Positions 1-6,275 of a stretch of 8,256 nt of DNA are shown piece by piece. The position numbers and the translations under genes are program-made. The notes under the pieces are model-generated. The model was not told the origin of the DNA. It made no database searches and saw nothing but the letters and a program-made list of their open reading frames with translations. Positions within the stretch are counted from its first letter, which is position 1; each line of letters begins with the position of its first letter. This DNA comes from Cytophagales bacterium (lineage in GTDB: Bacteria; Bacteroidota; Bacteroidia; Cytophagales; Cyclobacteriaceae), in NCBI GenBank assembly GCA_024643485.1, contig JAHEMU010000106.1:1-8256 (forward strand), given 5' to 3'.

Positions 1-1007
1 GTCGCGAAACCATCCATTTCAACTAGTAAACTATTCAATGTATTTTCACGCTCGTCGTTCGATCCCGGCATTTGACCACGACCCCTAGATCGTCCAATCG
101 CATCAATTTCATCAATAAATACGATACAAGGGGCTTTTTCTTTTGCTTGTTTGAATAAATCACGTACCCTTGCAGCTCCAACTCCGACGAACATCTCAAC
201 GAAATCTGATCCTGAAAGTGTGAAAAACGGTACTGCAGCTTCACCAGCAACGGCTTTTGCAAGTAACGTTTTACCGGTACCTGGAGGGCCTACAAGTAGG
301 GCACCTTTTGGAATTTTACCCCCTAATTTGGTGAATTTGCCTGGAGTTTTTAAGAAGTCAACAATCTCTTTCACCTCTTCCTTAGCTTCTTCCAAACCAG
401 CTACATCAGAAAAAGTGATTTTAACTTTATTCTCGGCATCGAAAAGGGCCGCTCTGGATTTTCCAATATTAAAGATTTGTCCACCAGGTCCACCGCCACC
501 GGTCATCCTTCTCATCATAAACCAAAAACCGAACAACAATAGGAAAAGAAATCCCCAACTAGTGATATAATTCGAATAGTCTGTTTTTTTGCGTTCACCG
601 ATGGTCACTTGATATTCAGCAGGCAATGATTCATTCAGCTTTATGTATTTGTCTTCGAATTGTTGCTTACTTACATTAATTCGACAATGAGGGCCTTGAT
701 AAACACCAAGGGAACTCTCTTGTTTGTATTTACTGTATTTCTCATTATTTAAAGCCTCCGGACGAAGATAAATTTCAAGCTCAACAGTTAAACTTTGATT
801 ATCATCGCGAACGACCATTAATTTTTGAACATCCCCACTTTTCAACATGCTTTCGAGTTCAGTCGATTGAACGATCGGTAACTCTGCCGCTTGGTTAAAA
901 TAAGAAACCCCCACTACAAGTGCCAAAAGCGCCAATATTATCCATATTTGAAACCCTGGGCGTGGTGGTTTTACTGATTGATTTTTTTGATTGTTATCTG
1001 GTGTCAT
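1..1007 (-). CDS. ftsH: ATP-dependent zinc metalloprotease FtsH, N-terminal 335 residues (3' end outside window)
   Basis: FtsH is a hexameric inner-membrane AAA+ protease that extracts and degrades membrane and short-lived cytosolic proteins. The frame is open without interruption from the ATG at 1005-1007 to the left window edge. In order I see a polar N-terminus, a first membrane segment at about residues 21-37, a periplasmic domain of about 110 residues, a second membrane segment at about 148-165 ending in FMMRR, a GGGGPGG linker at about 170-176, and the AAA+ start with Walker A GPPGTGKT (240-247) and Walker B IVFIDEID (295-302). The FVGVGAARVRD pore-loop region and the GSNDERENTLN stretch are typical of FtsH. 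The fragment ends at VEMDGFA, so the second region of homology, the arginine fingers and the HEXXH zinc protease site lie beyond the window. It lies 46 bp downstream of rsfS on the same strand, so cotranscription is likely. The family call is very secure; completeness cannot be judged. Confidence 0.97.
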   Translation of the reverse strand, partial: MTPDNNQKNQSVKPPRPGFQIWIILALLALVVGVSYFNQAAELPIVQSTELESMLKSGDVQKLMVVRDDNQSLTVELEIYLRPEALNNEKYSKYKQESSLGVYQGPHCRINVSKQQFEDKYIKLNESLPAEYQVTIGERKKTDYSNYITSWGFLFLLLFGFWFMMRRMTGGGGPGGQIFNIGKSRAALFDAENKVKITFSDVAGLEEAKEEVKEIVDFLKTPGKFTKLGGKIPKGALLVGPPGTGKTLLAKAVAGEAAVPFFTLSGSDFVEMFVGVGAARVRDLFKQAKEKAPCIVFIDEIDAIGRSRGRGQMPGSNDERENTLNSLLVEMDGFA

Positions 1008-1053
1008 TTTGATTTTTTTCTCATTCCAACTTATCCACTAACGAATTTCTCGA

Positions 1054-1428
1054 TTAAGAGTTTTCGATTACTGTAATTTTCGCATCGCCCCATAAATTCT
1101 CTAAATCATAGAACGATCGTTCACTTTTTTGGAAAACATGGGCAACTACATTTATATAGTCGATTAACATCCACTTTTTATTTTGTTTTCCTTCAACATG
1201 AACTGGATTTTCTTTAAAATTTTTGAAAACTTCCTTTTCTACAGAATCCGCGATAGCTTCTACTTGATTGTCACTACCTCCACTACACACAATAAAAAAA
1301 TCTGCAATGCTATTATTTATAGGTCTAAGATCAATAACCACGATATCCGAAGCCTTTTTTTCCTTCATTCCTTGTACTATCGCCATACTTAATTGTTCAG
1401 CTTCAGTACTTGCTGGTTTTTTTGCCAT
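1054..1428 (-). CDS. rsfS: Ribosomal silencing factor RsfS (Iojap/DUF143 family)
   Basis: RsfS binds ribosomal protein uL14 on the large subunit and blocks subunit joining, lowering translation when nutrients are short. The 124-residue product is close to the usual family length. Family blocks are visible as DLR (33-35), ADFFIVCSG (42-50), the core WMLIDYINVVAHVF (86-99), and RSFYDLENLWGDA (104-116). The first 10 or so residues are polar and variable, as is common. The start is the ATG at 1426-1428; no Shine-Dalgarno site is seen, as expected for this phylum. The gene is divergent from birA and is followed by ftsH on the same strand after 46 bp, so the two probably share a transcript. A candidate -7 element lies 21 bp upstream of the start. 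Confidence 0.95.
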   Translation of the reverse strand: MAKKPASTEAEQLSMAIVQGMKEKKASDIVVIDLRPINNSIADFFIVCSGGSDNQVEAIADSVEKEVFKNFKENPVHVEGKQNKKWMLIDYINVVAHVFQKSERSFYDLENLWGDAKITVIENS

Positions 1429-1449
1429 TCAATATTTATTAGTTTCGTA

Positions 1450-1457
1450 CAAAAATA
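1450..1457 (-). promoter_or_regulatory. Candidate Bacteroidota -7 promoter element for rsfS-ftsH
   Basis: On the minus strand this reads TATTTTTG, a full match to the Bacteroidota housekeeping -7 consensus TAnnTTTG. It sits 21 bp before the rsfS ATG, which would give a leader of roughly 15 nt. No convincing -33 TTG element is found at the usual spacing; the nearest TTTTG upstream is about 27 bp away and inside birA. In A+T-rich DNA such an octamer can occur by chance, so the call rests on position and sequence only. Confidence 0.4.
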
Positions 1458-1467
1458 CTAAAATACT

Positions 1468-2241
1468 TTGTATAAAATCCCTGCCAAAACACTATTTCTA
1501 GGAAAGGACCTAAAATACCTGCCAAGCTGTCACTCAACCAATGACATCGCGTCTGATTTAATTGAGAAAAATACGGCGAAAAATGGAATGGTAGTTATAA
1601 CCGACCATCAAACGAATGGAAAAGGCCAGAGGGGAAATGTATGGATTTCAGCTCCGGAAGAGAATTTAACATTTTCGATGGTGCTAATTCATAAGCAATT
1701 GGAAATCCATCAACAGTTTAATCTCACCTTAATTGTTTCCATATCAATTATAGAAACGCTAAAAGAACTGGGTGTTATTTGTCAAATAAAATGGCCAAAC
1801 GATATTTATTATGGTAATAAAAAGGTGGGCGGAATCTTGATAAATAATTCCATTCAAGGAAATTACATATCGGATAGTGTCGTTGGAGTTGGTTTGAACG
1901 TCAATCAATCTGAGTTTGAAATAGCTACGGCCACAAGTTTGAAAAATATTAGTGGACGGTTTTTCGACAATCAGGTTATTTTTGAACGATTGCTTGAAAT
2001 CTTGGAAGTTGAATGGTTAAAATTTACGGAAAAGGGTATTGGGACATTGAAAATGCGCTATTTCCGTTCACTACTTGGTTTTGGAAAATGGCGTACCTTT
2101 CAACTTCTGTCGGAAGAAAACAAACACTTCACCGCTAAAATTGTGGATATAGGCGATCTTGGAAGATTAAAAGTGGAATTACAGGACGGAACCTTTAAAG
2201 AGTTTGATTTAAAGGAATTGGGATGGTTGTTCGAAGGTTAA
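1468..2241 (+). CDS. birA: Biotin--[acetyl-CoA-carboxylase] ligase, catalytic-only type
   Basis: This enzyme activates biotin to biotinyl-5'-AMP and attaches it to the carrier-domain lysine of biotin carboxylases such as acetyl-CoA carboxylase. Visible motifs are STND (23-26), the biotinyl-AMP loop GKGQRGNVW (51-59; usually GRGRRG-W), KWPND (108-112), KKVGGIL (118-124) with the likely catalytic Lys119, and GVGLNVN (140-146). A small C-terminal domain follows, with a line of beta-strand-like sequence from about residue 210. There is no N-terminal winged helix, so it is a ligase without the repressor function of E. coli BirA. The start is inferred: the frame has a TAA at 1459-1461 and the first ATG codes for residue 41, past the STND motif. 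TTG at 1468-1470 is therefore the best start. It is divergent from rsfS with 39 bp between them. Confidence 0.93.
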   Translation: MYKIPAKTLFLGKDLKYLPSCHSTNDIASDLIEKNTAKNGMVVITDHQTNGKGQRGNVWISAPEENLTFSMVLIHKQLEIHQQFNLTLIVSISIIETLKELGVICQIKWPNDIYYGNKKVGGILINNSIQGNYISDSVVGVGLNVNQSEFEIATATSLKNISGRFFDNQVIFERLLEILEVEWLKFTEKGIGTLKMRYFRSLLGFGKWRTFQLLSEENKHFTAKIVDIGDLGRLKVELQDGTFKEFDLKELGWLFEG

Positions 2242-2306
2242 AATTCCGTGTTCAATTAATATTTTTTATTCTCTAATCGAATCTTTACCTTTAATAAAAT
2301 TCAAAA

Positions 2307-2873
2307 ATGGAAGCACTTCAACCAAAGTCCCCGTATTCATCCGAAACAACAATTACCGAGTTAATGATTCCTAGCTACGCTAATTTTGGAGGGAAAATTC
2401 ACGGTGGAATTCTACTGGCATTAATGGATAAGGTGGCCTATGCCTGCGCAGCAAAACATACAGGGAATTACTGCGTCACAGTTTCGGTAGAAAATGTTGA
2501 GTTTTTGCAACCTGTTGAGGTAGGGGAGTTGGTGTCATTAAAAGCTAGAGTGAATTACGTAGGGAATACCTCCTTGGTGGTTGGGATTAGAGTAGAGTCA
2601 GAAAATGTGAAAACGGGCAAGGTAAAACATACCAATACCAGTTACTTTACCATGGTTTCTAAAAATGATAAAAATGAGACATGCGTTGTACCAGAATTGC
2701 TATTAGAAGACAGTGATGGGGTTCGGCGATTTTTTGAAGCCATTATCAGAAAATATAATCGCCAACAATTCAAGCATGAAATGGATAAAGCGAAAAATGC
2801 TGATCTGAAAAAAGAAATAAGCCAACTGAAGAACGAACGATGTGTGATTCAGTTGAAGGATGATATAAAATAA
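2307..2873 (+). CDS. Acyl-CoA thioesterase, hotdog fold (YciA/BACH type), with charged C-terminal tail
   Basis: Members of this family hydrolyse acyl-CoA to free acid and CoA in the cytoplasm, controlling acyl-CoA pools. The hotdog domain covers about residues 10-120. It has the block NFGGKIHGG (26-34) leading into the central helix, with Asp41 in the LMDK segment; Asn and Asp at these places are the active-site residues in related thioesterases. The block VENVEFLQPVEVGE (61-74) and the strand around YVGNTSLVVG (84-93) also match. After residue 130 comes a helical, highly charged tail to residue 188. From about 150 on it is rich in Lys, Glu and Gln with heptad-like spacing and may be a coiled coil. 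The ATG at 2307 fits the start of similarity. The gene lies 65 bp after birA; a TACCTTTA (2286-2293) resembles a -7 element with one mismatch, so it may have its own promoter. Chain-length specificity cannot be read from sequence. Confidence 0.88.
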   Translation: MEALQPKSPYSSETTITELMIPSYANFGGKIHGGILLALMDKVAYACAAKHTGNYCVTVSVENVEFLQPVEVGELVSLKARVNYVGNTSLVVGIRVESENVKTGKVKHTNTSYFTMVSKNDKNETCVVPELLLEDSDGVRRFFEAIIRKYNRQQFKHEMDKAKNADLKKEISQLKNERCVIQLKDDIK

Positions 2874-2884
2874 GGGAGGGAGAT

Positions 2885-2917
2885 ACCGAGAATTCAAAAT
2901 CTTGGTTTTATATATTT
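2885..2917 (+). terminator. Candidate intrinsic terminator after the thioesterase gene
   Basis: A hairpin can form between ACCGAGA (2885-2891) and TCTTGGT (2900-2906): seven pairs including one G-U, with an 8-nt A-rich loop. It is followed at once by a T-rich run (TTTATATATTT). It lies 11 bp past the thioesterase stop and before the promoter-like element of the next gene, where a terminator would be expected. The stem is short and only moderately stable, so confidence is limited. Confidence 0.45.
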
Positions 2918-2929
2918 AACTAAATAACG

Positions 2930-2937
2930 TAGTTTTG
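2930..2937 (+). promoter_or_regulatory. Bacteroidota -7 promoter element for tal-ftsE
   Basis: TAGTTTTG matches the Bacteroidota -7 consensus TAnnTTTG at every fixed position. It lies 25 bp upstream of the transaldolase ATG, giving a leader of about 15-20 nt. A TTG at 2902-2904 could be the -33 element, but the 25-bp spacing is longer than usual. The position right after a terminator-like hairpin supports a new transcription unit starting here. Confidence 0.55.
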
Positions 2938-2962
2938 CACAAACAATTTTAATACACTACAT

Positions 2963-3619
2963 ATGAAATTTTTTATCGATACCGCCAATTTAGATGAAAT
3001 TAGAGAAGCCTATGCTTTAGGCGTTCTTGACGGCGTAACTACCAACCCTAGCCTAATGGCAAAAGAGGGTATCACCGGTCAAAAAAACATCATTGCTCAT
3101 TATAAAGCAATATGTGACATTGTTGATGATAACGTAAGTGCAGAAGTAATCAGTACCGACTATGACGGGATGATTAAAGAAGCTATGGAATTGGTGAAAA
3201 TTTCCGATAAAATCGTCGTTAAAATCCCAATGATTAAAGATGGCGTAAAGGCAATAAAACACTTATCTTCTAAAGGAATTCGTACTAACTGTACCTTGAT
3301 TTTCAGCGCAGGTCAAGCACTTCTTGCTGCAAAAGCAGGTGCTAGCTATGTGTCGCCTTTTATTGGAAGATTGGACGATATTTCATTCGATGGGTTGCAA
3401 TTAATCGAGCAAATCGTAGAGATTTATGATAATTATGGTTTCGAAACCGAAGTGTTAGCTGCTTCAGTTCGTCATACCATGCACCTAATTCAGTGCGCTG
3501 AAATTGGTTCAGATGTTGTTACTTGTCCATTAAAAGTAATCACAGCTCTTTTAAATCATCCATTAACAGATAGTGGATTGGCTACTTTCCTTGCCGATCA
3601 CGCAAAAGGTAATAAATAA
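2963..3619 (+). CDS. tal: Small transaldolase (TalC/FSA-like family)
   Basis: A class I aldolase of the short transaldolase subfamily (218 residues, the usual size), acting in the non-oxidative pentose phosphate pathway by moving a dihydroxyacetone unit between sugar phosphates. The start FFIDTANL carries the conserved Asp6. DGVTTNPSL (23-31) is the signature with Asn28. Lys87 in VVKIPM is the Schiff-base lysine. TNCTLIFSAGQALLAAKAGA (108-127) and YVSPFIGRLDD (129-139) complete the barrel core. Such genes are often annotated as fructose-6-phosphate aldolase. Here, however, Glu61 (in SAEVIST) and Phe133 (in SPFIGR) stand where E. coli FsaA has Gln59 and Tyr131. Glu and Phe are the transaldolase-type residues, so I favour transaldolase activity. 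The ATG at 2963 is the natural start. The stop codon shares its last base with the ftsE start, indicating an operon. Confidence 0.93.
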   Translation: MKFFIDTANLDEIREAYALGVLDGVTTNPSLMAKEGITGQKNIIAHYKAICDIVDDNVSAEVISTDYDGMIKEAMELVKISDKIVVKIPMIKDGVKAIKHLSSKGIRTNCTLIFSAGQALLAAKAGASYVSPFIGRLDDISFDGLQLIEQIVEIYDNYGFETEVLAASVRHTMHLIQCAEIGSDVVTCPLKVITALLNHPLTDSGLATFLADHAKGNK

Positions 3620-4308
3620 TGTTTTCATCAGATCCGGTTGTCGTTGTTCGTGATGCTACTATCTTTCAGGAAGATAGAGCAGTGCTAAATCAAGTTAATT
3701 TTGCCATTGAAAAAGGCGAATTTGTCTATTTGATTGGAAGAACGGGAGGAGGAAAAAGTAGTTTATTGAAAACACTTTATGCCGACTTAACTTTGAAAAC
3801 AGGGTACATTCAGATTGCCGGATTTGATATTAAAGACATTAAAAGTAATAAGGTTCCTATGTTGAGGAGAAAGTTGGGAATCATTTTTCAAGATTTTCAA
3901 CTTTTTCCCGACAGAACCGTGGCGGAGAATTTGATGTTCGTGCTTAAAGCTACTGGTTGGAGCGATCGTTCTAAAATGACTTCTAGAGTTACTGAGGTCT
4001 TAATGAAGGTTGGCCTGGGTGCTTATTCAGGTAAACTCCCGCATCAATTGTCGGGTGGTGAACAACAACGGGTGGTAATCGCACGTTCGTTGCTTAATGA
4101 ACCACAAATTCTTATAGCAGATGAGCCTACAGGTAACTTGGATCCCGAAGTTTCAATAGAAATATTTAAGATTTTTCAAGCGATTAATAAAAGTGGAACG
4201 GCTATTTTAATGGCTACACACGACCATTCCTTAATTAAAGAATTTCCGTACCGCACACTAAAATGCGACGGAGGGGTATTGGAGGAAATACCAGCGTTGG
4301 TAAATTAA
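3619..4308 (+). CDS. ftsE: Cell-division ABC transporter ATP-binding protein FtsE
   Basis: FtsE is the ATPase of the FtsEX complex, which sits at the division site and relays ATP hydrolysis to periplasmic cell-wall hydrolases. All ABC ATPase motifs are present: Walker A GRTGGGKS (40-47), Q-loop FQDFQLFP (90-97), signature LSGGEQQR (144-151), Walker B ILIADEPT (164-171), D-loop GNLD (172-175) and H-loop His201 in MATHDH. Length (229 residues) and the tight GGGKSS-LLK / DFQLFPDRTVAENL pattern fit FtsE; a LolD-like lipoprotein exporter ATPase is the main alternative. The ATG overlaps the transaldolase stop by one base (TAATG), suggesting translational coupling. No ftsX follows: the next gene is convergent, so the membrane partner must lie elsewhere in the genome. 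Confidence 0.87.
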   Translation: MFSSDPVVVVRDATIFQEDRAVLNQVNFAIEKGEFVYLIGRTGGGKSSLLKTLYADLTLKTGYIQIAGFDIKDIKSNKVPMLRRKLGIIFQDFQLFPDRTVAENLMFVLKATGWSDRSKMTSRVTEVLMKVGLGAYSGKLPHQLSGGEQQRVVIARSLLNEPQILIADEPTGNLDPEVSIEIFKIFQAINKSGTAILMATHDHSLIKEFPYRTLKCDGGVLEEIPALVN

Positions 4309-4823
4309 ATAGTCCTCGATTCGTCTTCTTTCGGCTCGTTTACTTTTTTATCTACCTGCCCCAATGAATTATTTAATTTATTGGTTCTCATTATTAAATT
4401 GAGAATCATCGCATCTGCCACTCGTTGTGAATGGGTGTTTTCGTACTCTTCCTTCAAAACTTGATACATGGAATTTAACTGAATTAATTCGTTTTCAACT
4501 TCAGGAAATGGAAATTCATCTTTTTGTGAAATGGTGAGAATCATGCCTTTTTTCTCTTCAATCTGATTTAGATAAAATTGCTCTATCGCAACAAATTCAG
4601 CTCTATGGGTAGATGGAGTAGTGAATATATATTGCTGGGAAAATAGATATCCTGAACATGCGAAAAAGACCACCGCTGCCACTTTCCACCAAATTGTTTT
4701 GGAAGAAGAGGGTTTCGCGCCAATTCTAAAACGAATGTTGTTCCAAACTGATGCGCTGGGCTGGTGTACGTCAAACTCCTCTTTATGCGCTTCGATAAAT
4801 GTATCAAATGGATCTTTGCTCAT
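4305..4823 (-). CDS. Single-pass membrane protein, probable anti-sigma factor for the adjacent ECF sigma
   Basis: I recognise the pattern rather than a named family. With the ATG at 4821-4823 the product has 172 residues: a cytoplasmic N-terminus of about 44 residues with the FDVHQPSASVWNNI motif (17-30), which resembles the P-x-x-VW motif of Bacteroidota membrane anti-sigma factors; one membrane segment at about 45-62; and a periplasmic part with a helical region (75-160) containing SMYQVLKEEYENT and VADAMILNLIMRTNKL. There is no zinc-binding HxxxCxxC motif. The frame extends upstream to a TTG at 4832, but the ATG is the better start. It begins inside the last 20 bases of the sigma gene, so translation is probably coupled and the proteins made in a set ratio. 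The inferred job is to hold the sigma factor at the membrane and release it on an envelope signal. Its stop lies in the TTAA shared with ftsE. Confidence 0.7.
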   Translation of the reverse strand: MSKDPFDTFIEAHKEEFDVHQPSASVWNNIRFRIGAKPSSSKTIWWKVAAVVFFACSGYLFSQQYIFTTPSTHRAEFVAIEQFYLNQIEEKKGMILTISQKDEFPFPEVENELIQLNSMYQVLKEEYENTHSQRVADAMILNLIMRTNKLNNSLGQVDKKVNEPKEDESRTI

Positions 4824-5385
4824 CACTTTCAAAAGTTAGAATTTCCTTAATTTTTTTCTTTGAGCGATTTAACTGCGATTTTGAAGTAGACTCACTAATC
4901 CCCAAAATCGATGCAATCTCAGCGTGGTCATACCCTTCTAACAGGTATAACGAAAAGATAATTCGATAACCATCCGGTAATTTTTCCATTGCCTGACGAA
5001 TTCGAGCTACTTTTAGATGTTTTTCATAACCAAAATCGTCCGAATCATCCGAAAGCAAATCATTTTGATGGTTATCGACGTCTTCGAATTGCAACTTTTG
5101 CTTGCGTATTTGATTCAACGACTGGTTAATGACAATTCGCTTTAACCAGGCTCCAAAGGTAGAGTCGCCTTTGTAGCTCGATAAATTGTTAAATGCTTTA
5201 ATGAATGATTCTTGCAAAACATCCTCCGCTTCGCTGATATCATTTAATATTCGAAATGCTACGTTAAGCATCGCTCGTGAATACAATTTATATAATTGTT
5301 CATAGCTACTAACATTTCCTTGAAGACACGACAATATCACGTCTTCATGAATATTTTTACTATGTTCATTTATAAGCTGCTCCAC
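4804..5385 (-). CDS. RNA polymerase sigma-70 factor, ECF subfamily
   Basis: An extracytoplasmic-function sigma factor of 193 residues that would direct RNA polymerase to a small set of promoters, usually for envelope stress or uptake genes. Region 2 covers about residues 28-97, with DISEAEDVLQESFIKAF (49-65) for core binding and -10 recognition and FGAWLKRIVINQSLNQIRKQK as its end. An acidic linker (100-125, many Asp) follows. Region 4 covers about 129-182, with LPDGYRIIFSLYLLEGYDHAEIA-type helices and the DNA-reading helix near ISESTSKSQLNRSKKK. The start is GTG at 5383-5385: a TAA lies two codons upstream in frame and the next ATG is inside region 2. The gene is 58 bp downstream of the DUF4249 gene and overlaps the probable anti-sigma gene by 20 bases. 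The promoters it reads cannot be deduced with certainty. Confidence 0.95.
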   Translation of the reverse strand: MEQLINEHSKNIHEDVILSCLQGNVSSYEQLYKLYSRAMLNVAFRILNDISEAEDVLQESFIKAFNNLSSYKGDSTFGAWLKRIVINQSLNQIRKQKLQFEDVDNHQNDLLSDDSDDFGYEKHLKVARIRQAMEKLPDGYRIIFSLYLLEGYDHAEIASILGISESTSKSQLNRSKKKIKEILTFESDEQRSI

Positions 5386-5443
5386 TATTTATTAATAGAC
5401 ACGCTTTGTGCGATAAGGGTTGCTTTAATATAAAATAAAAATA

Positions 5444-6274
5444 TTATTTAACAATGATCGTGTCGGATTCAATGTTGGCCACGAGAAAGAATCCAACGGC
5501 ACCATTATCTACATTGGTCCTGGGATTTGCCGGTGGTGGACTAAACATACCGCCGTCGTTTCCTAATACGGCTCTTAAATCGTAATAATACAAATAAGCG
5601 TTTCTGCTAATATGTAACATTTCTACAATGGCAGTATCCGACTCTGCATAATACTCTGGAATGGGGATTCCATCTACTTGAGGACCAAAAAAACTATCGT
5701 CGGTGATATAAATGGTGCTTCCGAAAGGGTTTTCAATTTTTCCATTTTTGAAAAATTTGAACCGATAAAAATCGTCGGAATCCTGTGGCTCTCCGAAATA
5801 CAGGAGTATTTCATAGTACTCTCCCTCTTGCCACGGGTCATTAAATTCAAATGGATTTATTTGAGAAGTCAGGCTGTCGATAGGAACGGCCTCTAATAGG
5901 CTGTCCGAAGCTTTATATTGCTTTCCTGAATGAAGAATTGTTAATGTATAGGTCACTCCGGCCTGGGCTTCAGAAGGCAAATCTGGCAAATAAAAAGAAG
6001 CGGAGTCGGCATTTGTACCAGAATAATGAGTGAAATTCAAACTACTTCCGTCCGAGCCATCCACGGTGATAATCGCATCGGTAACAGACTCTGGCGGTGT
6101 TACCGAACTAAAAGGAGCAATTAAACTTAACTTTACATAATTTTGATCAGCGCGATTGGTAAAAGCACCTTCAATTACCAGAATCGGTTTTATTTGAGAA
6201 GCATCCAATTCGTATGGCTCGTCACATCCAACGAGCAAAATCACCGCAATTATTGAATAAAATATATTTTTCAT
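5444..6274 (-). CDS. DUF4249 family lipoprotein
   Basis: The 276-residue product begins with a lipoprotein signal peptide (KN, then hydrophobic 4-14, lipobox LVGC with the lipidated Cys17). After the Cys comes DEPYELD, an acidic stretch. The rest is rich in beta-strand-like sequence: an ILVIEGAFTN strand (about 31-40) typical of the DUF4249 start, two or so immunoglobulin-like portions, and a C-terminal NPRTNVDNGAVGFF block (about 250-263) that matches the conserved end of the family. DUF4249 proteins are usually encoded directly after a TonB-dependent receptor in Bacteroidota, as here, where the start codon lies one base past the receptor stop. By analogy it is likely an outer-membrane partner of the receptor, perhaps surface exposed, that binds ligand or caps the barrel. 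The substrate is unknown. Confidence 0.85.
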   Translation of the reverse strand: MKNIFYSIIAVILLVGCDEPYELDASQIKPILVIEGAFTNRADQNYVKLSLIAPFSSVTPPESVTDAIITVDGSDGSSLNFTHYSGTNADSASFYLPDLPSEAQAGVTYTLTILHSGKQYKASDSLLEAVPIDSLTSQINPFEFNDPWQEGEYYEILLYFGEPQDSDDFYRFKFFKNGKIENPFGSTIYITDDSFFGPQVDGIPIPEYYAESDTAIVEMLHISRNAYLYYYDLRAVLGNDGGMFSPPPANPRTNVDNGAVGFFLVANIESDTIIVK

Positions 6275-6275
6275 A

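Noticed and set aside
151..570. Plus-strand open frame of 139 codons opposite ftsH
   Set aside because: It is antisense to the conserved AAA+ and linker sequence of ftsH and its translation is low-complexity with no recognisable domain. A shadow of the real gene.
869..881. 13-base repeat GAACGATCGGTAA also present at 7422-7434
   Set aside because: Both copies are inside coding sequence of unrelated genes (ftsH and the TonB receptor), with no flanking similarity. Treated as coincidence.
1111..1122. Perfect 12-bp palindrome GAACGATCGTTC
   Set aside because: It lies inside conserved rsfS coding sequence (residues SERSF), the residues are those expected for the family, and it is not in a promoter position. 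Probably chance.
2872..2883. Purine-rich AAGGGAGGGAGA after the thioesterase stop, as a Shine-Dalgarno site or G-quadruplex
   Set aside because: No start codon follows at a useful distance and there are only two G-runs, too few for a quadruplex.
4824..4832. TTG or GTG starts for the anti-sigma candidate
   Set aside because: An ATG lies three codons further in and leaves the MSKDPFDTF start; the added residues bring no visible signal. The ATG was chosen.
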